Below, piece after piece: positions 1 to 63,288 of a stretch of 64,000 nucleotides of DNA. The stretch covers positions 51,001 through 115,000 of the forward strand of contig JAODUO010000967.1 in the NCBI GenBank assembly GCA_025642075.2, given 5' to 3'. How positions within the stretch are numbered: position 1 is the stretch's first letter; every line of letters starts with the position of its first letter. The notes beneath the pieces were generated by a model. It was not told the DNA's origin. It worked only from the letters and a program-made list of their open reading frames with translations, and did no database searches. The DNA comes from Ridgeia piscesae. Lineage: Eukaryota; Annelida; Polychaeta; Sabellida; Siboglinidae. The position numbers and the translations under genes were made by a program.

Positions 1-1425
1 AGAAATCTGCAATAGTAGGCATACCCAACCGAAAGAAATCTGCAATACTAGGCATACCCCACCAAAAGAAATCTGCAATAGTAGGCACACCCCACCAAAA
101 GAAATCTGCAATAGTAGGCACACCCCACCAAAAGAAATCTGCAATAGTAGGCATACCCCACTGAAAGAAATCTGCAATAGTAGGCATACCCAACCGAAAG
201 AAATCTGCAATAGTAGGCATACCCCACTGAAAGAAACCTGCAATAGTAGGCATACCCCACTGAAAGAAACCTGCAATAGTAGGCATACCCCACCAAAAGA
301 AATCTGCAATAGTAGGCATACCCCACCAAAAGAAATCTGCAATAGTAGGCATACCCCACCGAAAGAAATCTGCAATAGTAGGCATACCCCACTGAAAGAA
401 ACCTGCAATAGTAGGCATACCCCACTGAAAGAAACCTGCAATAGTAGGCATACCCCACCAAAAGAAACCTGCAATAGTAGGCATACCCAACCAAAAGAAA
501 TCTGCAATAGTAGGCATACCCCACCAAAAGAAATCTGCAATAGTAGGCATACCCCACTGAAAGAAATCTGCAATAGTAGGCATACCCCACCAAAAGAAAC
601 CTGCAATAGTAGGCATACCCAACCAAAAGAAATCTGCAATAGTAGGCATACCCCACCAAAAGAAATCTGCAATAGTAGGCATACCCCACTGAAAGAAATC
701 TGCAATAGTAGGCATACCCCACTGAAAGAAACCTGCAATAGTAGGCATACCCCACTGAAAGAAACCTGCAATAGTAGGCATACCCAACCAAAAGAAATCT
801 GCAATAGTAGGCATACCCCACCAAAAGAAATCTGCAATAGTAGGCATACCCCACTGAAAGAAATCTGCAATAGTAGGCATACCCCACCAAAAGAAACCTG
901 CAATAGTAGGCATACCCAACCAAAAGAAATCTGCAATAGTAGGCATACCCCACCAAAAGAAATCTGCAATAGTAGGCATACCCCACTGAAAGAAATCTGC
1001 AATAGTAGGCATACCCCACTGAAAGAAACCTGCAATAGTAGGCATACCCCACTGAAAGAAACCTGCAATAGTAGGCATACCCCACCAAAAGAAACCTGCA
1101 ATAGTAGGCATACCCAACCAAAATAAATCTGCAATAGTAGGCATACCCCACCAAAAGAAATCTGCAATAGTAGGCATACCCCACTGAAAGAAATCTGCAA
1201 TAGTAGGCATACCCCACCAAAAGAAATCTGCAATAGTAGGCATACCCCACCAAAAGAAATCTGCAATAGTAGGCATACCCCACCAAAAGAAATCTGCAAT
1301 AGTAGGCATACCCCACTGAAAGAAACCTGCAATAGTAGGCATACCCCACCAAAAGAAACCTGCAATAGTAGGCATACCCCACCAAAAGAAACCTGCAATA
1401 GTAGGCATACCCCACTGAAAGAAAC
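1..1425. repeat. 33-bp minisatellite, about 43 copies
   Basis: Units of 33 bp with a few recurring variants (ccaccaaaa, ccactgaaa, caaccaaaa; aaatctgc, aaacctgc). The array runs off the left edge. The - strand shows a stop-free reading frame repeating VGYAYYCRFLL, a by-product of a 3n unit without stops. No splice site or homology is seen. Confidence 0.95.
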
Positions 1426-1579
1426 TATCATTCACCAGGTAAACAAACTGAGATGTGTTCTTGGTTTGGATTGTATGAATTGCTGAACATACATCATAGA
1501 TAATAGTATGTATGATATTGACACAGGCGCCCTCTAGGGGAATCCCTGTAATGTCTAGGATATAAGCTAAAAGTACTTT

Positions 1580-1835
1580 AAAAATACCAAAATCCTGGCT
1601 AAGAAGAAAACATCTCGAATGTATTCACTAGTTGCTAACACACATATAATATGGAATGTATGCGTCAGTACATTTTCCTCAGTTGTGTGACCTATACCCG
1701 TGGACATAGACCTTGTTTCTCTTGATGCAGAAATGGATAAATCATATAAAAAAAATTATGTTGATATATGATTTATCCATTTCTGTTAGAAAAATGTGAC
1801 GTAAATGCACAGTGCAAGAATCCTGATTTATTTTG
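1580..1835. repeat. Dispersed repeat, copy 1
   Basis: Shares ordered blocks with 26275-26470: aatcctg...aagaa, acatctc.a.tgt.ttcact, agttgtgtgacct, gatttat, gttagagaa.tgtgatgtaaa and gcaagagtcctg. The first copy also carries the 1729-1784 hairpin. Confidence 0.7.
1729..1784. repeat. Perfect inverted repeat, 20-bp arms, 16-bp loop
   Basis: The arm at 1729-1748 (agaaatggataaatcatata) is the exact reverse complement of 1765-1784. Confidence 0.9.
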
Positions 1836-2788
1836 AAATAGCAAGTAGACCTCTTAGTCTATGAAAACTGAAAATAATCATCAGTCACTATTGTGTATGA
1901 TGTTTACACGTACATTGTGTGAAATGCCAACTTGTATGTATGTATCACGGCTCTTCTTTTCATCAGACTTAAATTTGTTGGCAGATTTGGATTCCCCATG
2001 CATATATCATTTACTACATGTATAATTTTTTCCTGACAATGCTGTTTTAACTCATCGTGACAATAAAAACTTATAACAGTTACAAAACTACACCTACACT
2101 AAAATGTTGAAAATAAATCGAGCTAACATTTTCAGTATGAGTTGTGTATGAAATTGAGCTCATGTTGAGATAGAGTAATGTAAATTATATTTTTCTATTT
2201 ATGTTGAACAATAATATTATCACAGCAAGATCAATCACTACCTATGACCTACACAATTGTGTGCCATGGCTGTAACTACCGAGGGTATACATTTTAACGA
2301 GTCAATGGTATCTGCCAAGCCTTGTTATCAATGCTTGTTATTCTAGTAGGTTTAAGTTTTTTTAATTTTATGGTTCCAGAAAAGTACATTTCTACTAGAT
2401 TTTAGTACAGTGTTAAATAATTTTTAGCAATATGCATCAACTGAGCAGCATGTCATTCATGTACTTACAAAACATCTTTTCGGTGCAATGGTTTTTATTC
2501 GTCCTCCCAAAGAAACACAATAAAATTGGTGTAGTCTAAATTATTAATTTTTTTTTATTAAAACAGTTGTTACACATGTAATTGCAGAGACTTCTTTATT
2601 AACTAGAGCACTGAGTCTGAGGCTCTTTATTTGGTCTGTCTCCATTTGTTTGCAGGTGTGTGTTGTTTAGCTGCCCTACTGTTTCATAAACTGTTGCAGT
2701 ACACTTAAGATGTTGGCGTTGTATCATTGATGATAGAAATTGGGCCGATGTTCTATACTATACTTGACCGTGGTTGCTGTTATTGCAG

Positions 2789-44463
<41,675 letters not shown>

Positions 44464-44529
44464 TGACCGATTCACTGATACGATGGGTAAGTGGCATATG
44501 GAGGTCATCATCTTATTATTTCATTTGTT

Positions 44530-46640
44530 TATTCCTCCACAACCTCTGTCACCTCCATGTCTCTCTCTTCCACAACATCCTGACCATTGTCCTCCTCCAC
44601 AACCTCTGTCACCTCCATGTTTCTCTCCACCACAATGTCCTCTCCAATGTCCTCCTCCATAACCTCTGTCACCTCCATTGTCCTTCTCCACAACCTCTGT
44701 CACCTCCATGTCTCTCCTGACCACAACGTCCTCTCCATTGTCCTCCACAACCTCTGTCACCTCCATGTCTCTCTCCACCACAACGTCCTCTCCATTGTCC
44801 TCCACAACCTCTGTCACCTCCATGTCTCTCTCCACCACAACGTCCTCTCCATTGTCCTCCACAACCTGTCACCTCCATGTATCTCTCCACCACAACGTCC
44901 TCTCCATTGTCCTCCACAACCTCTGTCACCTCGATGTCTCTCTCCACCACAACGTCCTCTCCATTGTCCTCCACAACTCTGCAACCTCGATGTCTCTCTC
45001 CACCACAACGTCCTCTCCATTGTCCTCCACAATCTGTCACCTCCATGTATCTCTCCACCATAACGTCCTCTCCATCGTCCTCCACAACCTCTGTCACCTC
45101 CATGTCTCTCTCCACCACAACGTCCTCTCCATTGTCCTCCACAACCTCTGTCACCTTCATGTCTCTCCTCACCACAACGTCCTCTCCATTGTCCTCCACA
45201 ACCTTTGTCACCTCCATGCCTCTCTCCACCACATTGTCCTCTCCATTGTCCTCCACAACCTCTGTCACCTCCATGTCTCTCCTCACCACAACATCCTCTC
45301 CATTGTCCTCCACAACCTCTGTCACCTTCATGTCTCTCCTCACCACAACATCCTCCATTGTCCTCCACAACCTCTGTCACCTCCATGTCTCTCTCCACCA
45401 CATTGTCCTCTCCATTGCCCTCCACAACCTCTGTCACCTCCATGTCTCTCCTCACCACAACGTCCTCTCCATTGTCCTCCACAACCTCTGTCACCTTCAT
45501 GTCTCTCCTCACCACAACGTCCTCTCCATTGTCCTCCACAACCTCTGTCACCTCCATGTCTCTCCTCACCACAACGTCCTCTCCATTGTCCTCCACAACC
45601 TCTGTCACCTCCATATATCTCTCCACCACAATGTCCTCTCCATTGTCCTCCACAACCTCTGTCACCTTCATGTCTCTCTCCACCACAACTTCCTCTCCAT
45701 TGTCCTCCACAACTCTGCAACCTTGATGTCTCTCTCCACCACAACGTCCTCTCCATTGTCCTCCACAATCTGTCACCTCCATGTATCTCTCCACCATAAC
45801 GTCCTCTCCATCGTCCTCCACAACCTCTGTCACCTCCATGTCTCTCTCCACCACAACGTCCTCTCCATTGTCCTCCACAACCTCTGTCACCTCCATGTCT
45901 CTCCTCACCACAACATCCTCTCCATTGTCCTCCACAACCTCTGTCACCTTCATGTCTCTCCTCACCACAACATCCTCTCCATTGTCCTCCACAACCTCTG
46001 TCACCTTCATGTCTCTCCTCACCACAACGTCCTCTCCATTGTCCTCCACAACCTCTGTCACCTCCATGTCTCTCTCCACCACAACGTCCTCTCCATTGTC
46101 CTCCACAACCTCTGTCACCTCCATGTCTCTCCTCACCACAACATCCTCTCCATTGTCCTCCACAACCTCTGTCACCTTCATGTCTCTCCTCACCACAACA
46201 TCCTCTCCATTGTCCTCCACAACCTCTGTCACCTCCATGTCTCTCTCCACCACATTGTCCTCTCCATTGCCCTCCACACCCTCTGTCACCTCCATGTCTC
46301 TCCTCACCACAACGTCCTCTCCATTGTCCTCCACAACCTCTGTCACCTCCATGTCTCTCCTCCACCACAATGTCCTCTCCATTGTCCTCCACAACCTCTG
46401 TCACCTCCATATATCTCTCCACCACAATGTCCTCTCCATTGTCCTCCACAACCTCTGTCACCTTCATGTCTCTCTCCACCACAACGTCCTCTCCATTGTC
46501 CTCCACAACCTCTGTCACCTTCATGTCTCTCTCCACCACAATGTCCTCTCCATTGTCCTCCACAACCTCTGTCACCTTCATGTCTCTCTCCACCACAATG
46601 TCCTCTCCATTGTCCTCCACAACCTCTGTCACCTTCATAT
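44530..46640. repeat. 57-bp minisatellite, about 37 copies
   Basis: Unit: cctccacaacctctgtcacc, tccatgtctctctccaccac, aacgtcctctccattgt; variants ttcatg, ctcctcacc, atatctc, gcaacctcgatg. Higher-order blocks of about 800 bp recur (the gcaacct(c/t)gatg-atctgtcacc run at 44970-45090 and 45700-45820). Stop-free in most frames on both strands, producing artefact ORFs of up to 589 residues. Confidence 0.96.
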
Positions 46641-46934
46641 CCCTGATCTCCATTCTTTGCAGTACCTGGCTGAGACAGTTCTCCTCCAGTCTGTTACAAC
46701 TGTTCAGTCAAGTCAGCAAAGAAGTTCAACATATGCCATTTAATTACTAAATATCCCAAGTTAATTACTCTATTTCAAGAGTAGTGTGACCATTAATACC
46801 TTGTGTTGTGCCAAACTATTGCGGATAAAAATAGTTTTAAGTAGTATTTTACATGGCATGTACAATAGTCAGTGTTGGCAAATGACAACTAAAAATTAAT
46901 GGATCTATTTATTGTCCAGTGTGTTTTGTTTCAG

Positions 46935-46999
46935 ACCTAAACGACTTCACAGTGGTGATAGATGCAAAACTGGAATCTCAGCAAGTTACACACATATAA
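46935..46999 (+). CDS. Possible terminal TRPM exon
   Basis: A very good acceptor (gttttgtttcag) is followed by a reading frame LNDFTVVIDAKLESQQVTHI and TAA at 46997. Its phase fits the donor at 44487 in the alternative frame of exon 25. Another candidate begins at 46663 after ctttgcag. Neither has recognisable homology. Confidence 0.35.
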
Positions 47000-49379
47000 C
47001 TCAAGTGTATAATTAAGATGCTTGTGTGTATGTGTATGTGTGCGTGTGCACATGTGTTAAGCTTTTATTCTTAGACGTTTGCATCTTGGTTGCAAACTTT
47101 TATCTATGCTCCTTGAGAAAAGGTATTACTTTAATGGGTTAAGGATATCTTTGCTATTTTATACAATGAATATATTTAATCAGAAGGCAAGGCACAACTA
47201 TTTATATATGCAGTTAATGTTGAGTTGATTGTAACACAGACATATATCTATCTACCCCGGGTATATCTAAGAAAATATGAAGTGAATATACTAACAAAAA
47301 TTATATTTTGTTACAAACGTAGACACACTTATTCGGTTCTTAGTACAACAGTTCTTATCATCCAACCTACTTGTGGTTTACAGTAATAACTATTCAAACT
47401 ATGATGTTTTTGTTGTGTCTTAAATTATCTACCACATTTTCTTACTAAATGTAACTTAAATAACTTAAAATTAGTATGCGAGGTGTCTATAATATATAAA
47501 TTGTGCTTAGTACAAAGTGAGATACATATAGAGGCCTTGGCATGTACAACAATAATTAATATACAAATCACTTATCACCAGAGCAAAATATGAGTTTGTT
47601 TTGCTGATGTAAAAATATGAGAAATGGCCAAAGTTGCTCGGTTTTCAAAAACTCGGTCTTAAATCAGGGAATTCATGCAGGTTGTTTTGCTGTCACGTCT
47701 TGCACTGGCTTTTGTCATATATTGTGTAAGAAAGGGGGATGTGTCTAGAGGACATGTGCAGTGCAGTTGGTGTGACTTTCATATAGTGACATATCTGGAT
47801 AACATAAAACTTACAAATCTTTGAATAAAGTAAAACACGTTACACGATTTCTATGGACATGTTTTTAATTAAATCATGTAAAATGAAGGAAATGTTTTTC
47901 TATAATGACATCAAAGATGAGTGGGTATGTTGTAACTGGAAAGTTGTTATTCAGATAAAGGTTATTGAGTATTGTTATGATATCTTGTGATAATGCCCCT
48001 TGTGCTATAAGGTAGTTTGAGAGATTTCTTACAAAAAGGTTATTGATTATGTCACCAAATGTGGAAAGTAACTACAATGTATGTGCAGAAAGGTCTCCAC
48101 CTGGATAAACTATTAGTACTGCTGTTTAAGGCCTTTCCAGTCATGATACTGTTACAAAGACACTGTTGAGGACATTTATGTAATTTCATATACATAAGTT
48201 AGTTGCTATTACATCATTTTCTTGTATTTTGATTCACTGGTCTTGGTGTGTAATTACATATGACACAATGTTATATAAATACATAAGTATTCTAACATTT
48301 TATGATTATTGCATTGTACTGTAGTCAGTCAATCGGTGGGTGGCAATCTTTTTAAATATTTATATTATCCATGTATAATATATACAGGTTGCGCAAGCAG
48401 AAATAATTACTTATCATGAGGTGACGGTGAATTTAAATATTACGATAGCACTCAAGAAGTATAAGGGTGATAAAAGACTGTTGCATGTGTCTTCCACTTT
48501 ACACAATATGAATATCAGTAGTTACAGGTGCTGTCTAGTAGTGACACGTGTTGTAATAATGATGTGTCTGATGCAATGTTTAAGATTAGAGAAGATTATG
48601 AATTCAGGCTGAATGGTCTACAAGCCAGGAGTAGGTATTTCTGGCAATGTCTTTCTGGTATTGTAAAAACATACGAGATGATAAAATAGATAGAAACTAC
48701 AGATGTAGAGATGCAGCAGATGGGATCATGAAGCATCGTAGACAGCTGGAAGACCTCAACAGGACAACTTGATGGTTCACAACAGATATGCAATTTGGAA
48801 GAAATTTTTTAGATGTATATATAAGGTAATATGTATAAGGTCTGATGAACATGACAAAATGAAAACATATCTAGATAACATGCAGAAGTACAGGATCCGT
48901 TAGTATAAGCTAACAAGTTGCAATTTATATACTTATATACATACTGTGTATTTTGTAATGCCTATATTTAATAAAGAATTATTTACAAGATGTGATTGAT
49001 GTTAAGCTGGTGACATACTAAATAAGACACATGAGTGGAAAAGGAAAGAGTTTACTTGACTGAGGAAGGAGTGATAACAACGAGGGTATCACATCGACAA
49101 CCAGTGGCCTCTAGACATGACACTATCACTCAACAACACAAGCTACAGCCTATTTCATCGTCTAACCAGTAACCCAGTGTACAGCAGCCACTACAGTGTA
49201 CTTGCCATCTAGCATAACATGTGAATGCACTGGTGAGAACTTCACAAACACCTACCACCAACAAGTTGTATATTGTCACACACAACTACTGCAGGATCTG
49301 TAGCTGTGTCAGTAGAATGTATCTCTCTCTCTCTCTCTGTAACCTACCAGTAATGACAAGTAGACTAAAGCAGTACAGT
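47000..49379. other. Intergenic spacer, left part (possible TRPM 3' UTR)
   Basis: No coding exon recognised. AATAAA occurs at about 47823 and 48970 on the + strand; either could end the TRPM transcript. Short ORFs at 48421-48612 and 48596-48793 have no recognisable homology. Confidence 0.5.
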
Positions 49380-51905
49380 GTCATGTACAACTACGTCCAG
49401 CTGTGTCATTAGGGTGTCACACTGTCACATACCAATGACAGCAAATAGTACAGGGTCATGCACAACTACGTCCAGCTGTGTCGTTAGGATGTCACACTGT
49501 CACATACCAATGACAGCAAATAGTACAGTGTAATGTACAACTACATCCAGCTGTGTCATTAGGATGTCACATACCAATGACAGCAAATAGTACATGGTCA
49601 TGTACAACTACGTCCAGCTGTGTCATTAGGATGTCACATACCAATGACAGCAAATAGTACAGTGTAATGTACAACTACGTCCAGCTGTGTCATTAGGATG
49701 TCACATACCAATGACAGCAAATAGTACAGGGTCATGTACAACTACATCCAGCTGTGTCATTAGGATGTCACATACCAATGACAGCAAATAGTACAGTGTA
49801 ATGTATAACTACGTCCAGCTGTGTCATTAGGATGTCACATACCAATGACAGCAAATAGTACAGGGTCATGTACAACTACATCCAGCTGTGTCGTTAGGAT
49901 GTCACATACCAATGACAGCAAATAGTACAGGGTCATGTACAACTACATCCAGCTGTGTCATTAGGATGTCACATACCAACGACAGCAAATAGTACAGTGT
50001 AATGTACAACTACATCCAGCTGTGTCATTAGGATGTCACATACCAATGACAGCAAATAGTACAGTGTAATGTACAACTACGTCCAGCTGTGTCATTAGGA
50101 TGTCACATACCAATGACAGCAAATAGTACAGTGTAATGTACAACTACGTCCAGCTGTGTCATTAGGATGTCACATACCAATGACAGCAAATAGTACAGTG
50201 TAATGTACAACTACATCCAGCTGTGTCATTAGGATGTCACACTGTCACATACCAATGACAGCAAATAGTACAGTGTAATGTACAACTACATCCAGCTGTG
50301 TCATTAGGATGTCACATACCAATGACAGCAAATAGTACAGGGTCATGTACAACTACTCCAGCTGTGTCATTAGGATGTCACATACCAACGACAGCAAATA
50401 GTACAGTGTAATGTACAACTACATCCAGCTGTGTCATTAGGATGTCACATGTCACATACCAATGACAGCAAATAGTACAGTGTAATGTACAACTACGTCC
50501 AGCTGTGTCATTAGGATGTCACATACCAATGACAGCAAATAGTACAGTGTAATGTACAACTACGTCCAGCTGTGTCATTAGGATGTCACATACCAATGAC
50601 AGCAAATAGTACAGGGTCATGTACAACTACGTCCAGCTGTGTCATTAGGATGTCACATACCAATGACAGCAAATAGTACAGTGTAATGTACAACTACGTC
50701 CAGCTTTGTCATTAGGATGTCACATACCAATGACAGCAAATAGTACAGGGGCATGTACAACTACGTCCAGATGTGTCATTAGGATGTCACACTGTCACAT
50801 ACCAATGACAGCAAATAGTACAGTGTAATGTACAACTATGTCCAGCTGTGTCATTAGGATGTCACACTGTCACATACCAATGACAGCAAATAGTACAGTG
50901 TAATGTACAACTACATCCAGCTGTGTCATTAGGATGTCACACTGTCACATACCAATGACAGCAAATAGTACAGTGTAATGTACAACTACGTCCAGCTGTG
51001 TCATTAGGATGTCACATACCAATGACAGCAAATAGTACAGGGTCATGTACAACTACGTCCAGCTGTGTCATTAGGATGTCACACTGTCACATACCAATGA
51101 CAGCAAATAGTACAGTGTAATGTACAACTACGTCCAGCTGTGTCATTAGGATGTCACATACCAATGACAGCAAATAGTACAGTGTAATGTACAACTATAC
51201 CCACCTGTGTCATTAGGATGTCGCACTGTCACATACCAATGACAGCAAATAGTACAGTGTAATGTACAACTATACCCACCTGTGTCATTAGGATGTCGCA
51301 CTGTCACATACCAATGACAGCAAATAGTACAGTGTAATGTACAACTACGTCCAGATGTGTCATTAGGATGTCACATACCAATGACAGCAAATAGTACAGG
51401 GTCATGTACAACTACGTCCAGATGTGTCATTAGGATGTCACACTGTCACATACCAATGACGCAAATAGTACAGGGTAATGCACAACTATGTCCAGCTGTG
51501 TCGTTAGGATGTCACACTGTGACATACCAATGACAGCAAATAGTACAGTGTAATGTACAACTACGTCCAGATGTGTCATTAGGATGTCACATACCAATGA
51601 CAGCAAATAGTACAGTGTAATGTACAACTACGTCCAGATGTTTCATTAGGATGTCGCACTGTCACATACCAATGACAGCAAATAGTACAGTGTAATGTAC
51701 AACTACATCCAGCTGTGTCATTAGGATGTCACATACCAATGACAGCAAATAGTACAGGGTCATGTACAACTACGTCCAGCTGTGTCATTAGGATGTCACA
51801 CTGTCACATACCAATGACAACAAGTAGTACAGTGTAATGTACAACTATATTCAGCTGTGTCATTACGATGTCACTGTGTCACATACCAATGACAAGTTAG
51901 TATAG
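49380..51905. repeat. 67-bp minisatellite, about 36 copies, with an optional 9-bp insert
   Basis: Unit: cagctgtgtcattaggatgt, cacataccaatgacagcaaa, tagtacagtgtaatgtacaa, ctacgtc. A subset carries an extra actgtcaca next to gatgtcac. Recurrent gtaatg/ggtcatg alternatives. Decays after about 51800. Confidence 0.95.
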
Positions 51906-54196
51906 TTTAATGTACAAAGCAGCACAACTATATCCAGCTGTCATTTAGAACGTATGTCACTCAGTCAAGTACTGATGACAACAAGAGGAACTGATCAATT
52001 GGTTACACTTCGGTAACCAGTCAGTCAGGTTCAGTTTGACACAAATGCTGTTTAGCTTCCCAAATACGCACCACTGGTTACAAGCAAGCGCACTGACAAC
52101 AAGAATATATGCACACTTCAGGAAATCACCAGACACCAAAAAGAACAGCTGGATCATCTGCATTCAAACAACAGCTTTGCAGTAATTACAAGTTTCACAA
52201 CCAAAGCTTTAATGTTCCTCTGCAATTCATTCAACCCATCATGAGTAACATTTGTTGTTCAAACGCATTTAAAGTGTAAACATGCACAGTAGCTAAGAAA
52301 TTTGTACACTTGGTATTTAATAAAAAGTACTTTTGTTAACATTGTTAAAAGAATTTAATTTTTAAATACAGTAACTTGGGGACGTTTGAACAGCTTATTG
52401 TTACACTCCACACAGCTGGCACTTTTTTTGGACTTCAACATGCATCAGTTCACAGTTTATCTGATGATCTGACAGAAATAAATAAACGAGGCAGTATATC
52501 GATTGGATTGGTTTGATTTTTTGCGAACAATTCTAAAAGACAAGCAAAAATGTAATTGCAAAGGATATATCATGGCAGGCTGCACATGTTCAGCATGACT
52601 AGTGCAACAAAATCTTCAGGACATATTTTATCAACAACTTATATATTTCATAGACTGCAAGTAAATTGCATTTACAGAATGAACAACTCTTCAAATAAAG
52701 TCTTGAGTTGGTGGAGCTGCTGCACCTAACATCACTGTGGCTGACCAAGACTCGCCTAAGACAATTGAGAAAGGACTGCTGAAAATATCACGAGGTGAGT
52801 CTTCTTATAAAGCATCTTTCTATCCCTGGTTAGTGCACATTCCAAAACTATATCAAAGCTCTTTTCAATATTTCTTTTTTATTACATAACATATCCAGCT
52901 AACGCATGTAAAAAGTCTGCAAATGTATCAATGGGCTGGGCCTTAGATAACCACTTGCTCCAAGAAAACGGCATGCACTCGCTGCCAAAATCAACCAGCA
53001 AATGTTAATGCTTGTCACGTTAGACTACATCCTGCTATAAAAAATACTGCCCAAAAGCAGATTATTAACTTCTCTCACACAAAAAAACAGGTTTTGTGGA
53101 CCATCCTACTTACAATAATAACATTTCTACAGACCAGCTGACAACAATAATGATGAAAACAACTGCATTAACAATAGTGAATGGCATCTAAGGTAATAAG
53201 CGAAGGACTACAACATGTACCAACAGGCAACTGTTCCAGTCAACCACCAGGCAACTACTCTAGGCAACTGTTCTAGTCATGCACCAGGCAGGTTCTAGGG
53301 AAGTATTCCAACTCAGGTACTCTGGTGAACCTTGCAAGTTGATGCATCAAATGGTAACTGTCTTGATGGGTTGTCAGTTGATGCATCAAATGGTAACTGT
53401 GTTAGTGGGTTGTCAGTCGATACATCAAATGGTTAATGTATTGGTGGGTTGTCAGTTGATTCATCAAATGGTAGCTGTCTTGGTGAGTTGTCAGATGGTA
53501 GCTGTCTTGGAGGGTTGCCAGTTGATACACCAAATGGTAATTGAGTTGTCAGTTGATACTTCAAATGGTAACTGCCTTGCCCGGTGAGACACAACATTGT
53601 AACTGTCTTGGTGGGTTGCCAGTTAATACATAAAATGGTAACCGAGTTGTCAGTTGATACATCAAATGGTAGCTGTCTTGGTGAGTTGTCAGATGGTAGC
53701 TGTCTTGGAGGGTTGCCAGTTGATACACCAAATGGTAACCGAGTTGTCAGTTGATACATCAAATGGTAACTGTCTTGGCCGGTGCGACAACATAGTAACT
53801 GTCTTGGAGGGTTGTCAGTTATAACATTATAAGGTCATAGATAGTCCTGGTGAATTGGCTATGGCCAAACACAAAGTAACAAGTCCTGGTGAACTCAGGC
53901 AGCCACCAATGTAACAATCGCCAGTGTGAACTCGTACAGTTAACCACGTGGTAATTGTCCGTGTACTTGTACACTTTCAACCATGTGGTTAATGTTCCGC
54001 CAGCCAGGTTCTTGACACTTCCATATTTCAAGGTGTAATTTAAGTCGACTGTCAACTGCAATGTTTGACCCACATGATGACGTCACCGAGTGTGTCACTG
54101 GACTTGCGGTTCAGATCATTCCTGTAGGTTCTGCACACAACAGTTCACCTGTCAGCAATGTGAATAGCATTGTAGGTGAGTACGTGGGCACGGAGT
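51906..54196. other. Intergenic spacer, right part (includes Smad2/3 3' UTR)
   Basis: No coding exon recognised. 53335-53820 is an irregular array (ttgatacatcaaatggtaac / tgtcttgg.gggttg.cag). The nearest clear AATAAA on the - strand is at about 52878-52883. Confidence 0.5.
53335..53820. repeat. Irregular 30-45-bp tandem repeat in the Smad2/3 3' region
   Basis: Repeats of cagttgatacatcaaatggt and aactgtcttggtgggttg in varied order, with a block of about 190 bp repeated (53450-53580 and 53650-53780). Confidence 0.85.
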
Positions 54197-62459
<8,263 letters not shown>

Positions 62460-63288
62460 ACGATGGCGAGAGGTCTTGCCAGAACACAGCGCCACCTCGT
62501 AGCCATGGGCACAAGTCCAAGCCGAGAGTCGTCGACATCGTGGCCATATGCATTGGCGCCATCGATCTCTTTGTTTACTTTCTAAGCAAACCATGAAAAT
62601 GACTTCTTACAGCCGCCAAACTTCTCAGATATCGTATGTATACATACATACATACATTAGGTTACAAAATAAAATCATTTAAATTCCTTTAAAGAATAAA
62701 ATTAAAAAACAAACTTGCGCAAAACTCGACATGATCTACAGCGGCTCTGCAATTATTTACTGTAACATCGGTAATTTAACGCAGGCGTCGCTACATAAAT
62801 GACCATAAACAATTCCAGTGTTATGCTAATCCTAAAGTAACCATAAACCTAAGCTAACTTTAACCTTAAACACGAACCTTAACCTGACACTGCTAATGAA
62901 AGAACCCTTGACAAAATACGATTACCGATATTACAGTAATCACAGAGTTATGCGTAACTGCCGCCAATGGCGATGACACCGAGTTTCCGACGAGTTTGTT
63001 TTGTGAAGTCTATCTGATTCAGTAATGTTAGTGATTTTATTTTGTAGCCTAGTGTGTATATAAGATATGTGAGGAGTAGTTTGGCGGTTGTAACTGTTGT
63101 ACGTTGTCATTTTCATAGTTAAGTCAGAAAGTAAAAGATCACCCAGGACCGATTTTGCGGTGGAGGACAAAGTAAAACAATATTCTAGCGATATTCGTTT
63201 ATATAGCTGCAAATTTTCGAATTTCAAATAGCAAAAAAAGGCTTGAATGTTCGAAATTTGGCATACGAATCAAATTTCCCATCCTTAA
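62460..63288. mobile_element. GATGGGA-ended non-autonomous element, copy 2
   Basis: Collinear with 39945-40692: ccatgggcacaagtcca, gacttcttacag, agatatgtgaggagtagtttgg, agtaaaagatcaccc.ggaccg, gattttgcggtggaggaca. Right end ttcgaa...tttcccatcctta. The left TTCGAAT-rich terminus is missing or truncated. Confidence 0.8.

Larger units (their letters stand above)
1426..2788. other. Non-coding region upstream of the first TRPM exon seen
   Basis: AT-rich sequence with no supportable exon. 1580-1835 is related to 26275-26470 (see repeat entry). A perfect 20-bp inverted repeat lies at 1729-1784. The promoter and any 5' untranslated exon could be here, but no clear core motif was identified. Confidence 0.5.

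Noticed and set aside
1..1425. CRISPR-like array
   Set aside because: The repeats are directly head-to-tail without unique spacers and the DNA is eukaryotic; it is a minisatellite.
46663..46745. Terminal TRPM exon starting YLAETVLLQ or WLRQFSSSLLQLF
   Set aside because: Acceptor is fair, but its phase conflicts with the best exon 25 donor and there is no homology; kept only as an alternative in the evidence for 46935-46999.
44521..46750. ORFs of up to 589 residues (CHLHVSLHHNVLSIVLHNL, EVVEDNGEDVVVERDMEVT)
   Set aside because: Stop-free 57-bp array; open in most frames on both strands with no independent support.
49380..51905. CRISPR-like or satellite-RNA array in the spacer
   Set aside because: No unique spacers and no associated genes; units differ only by point variants and a 9-bp insert.
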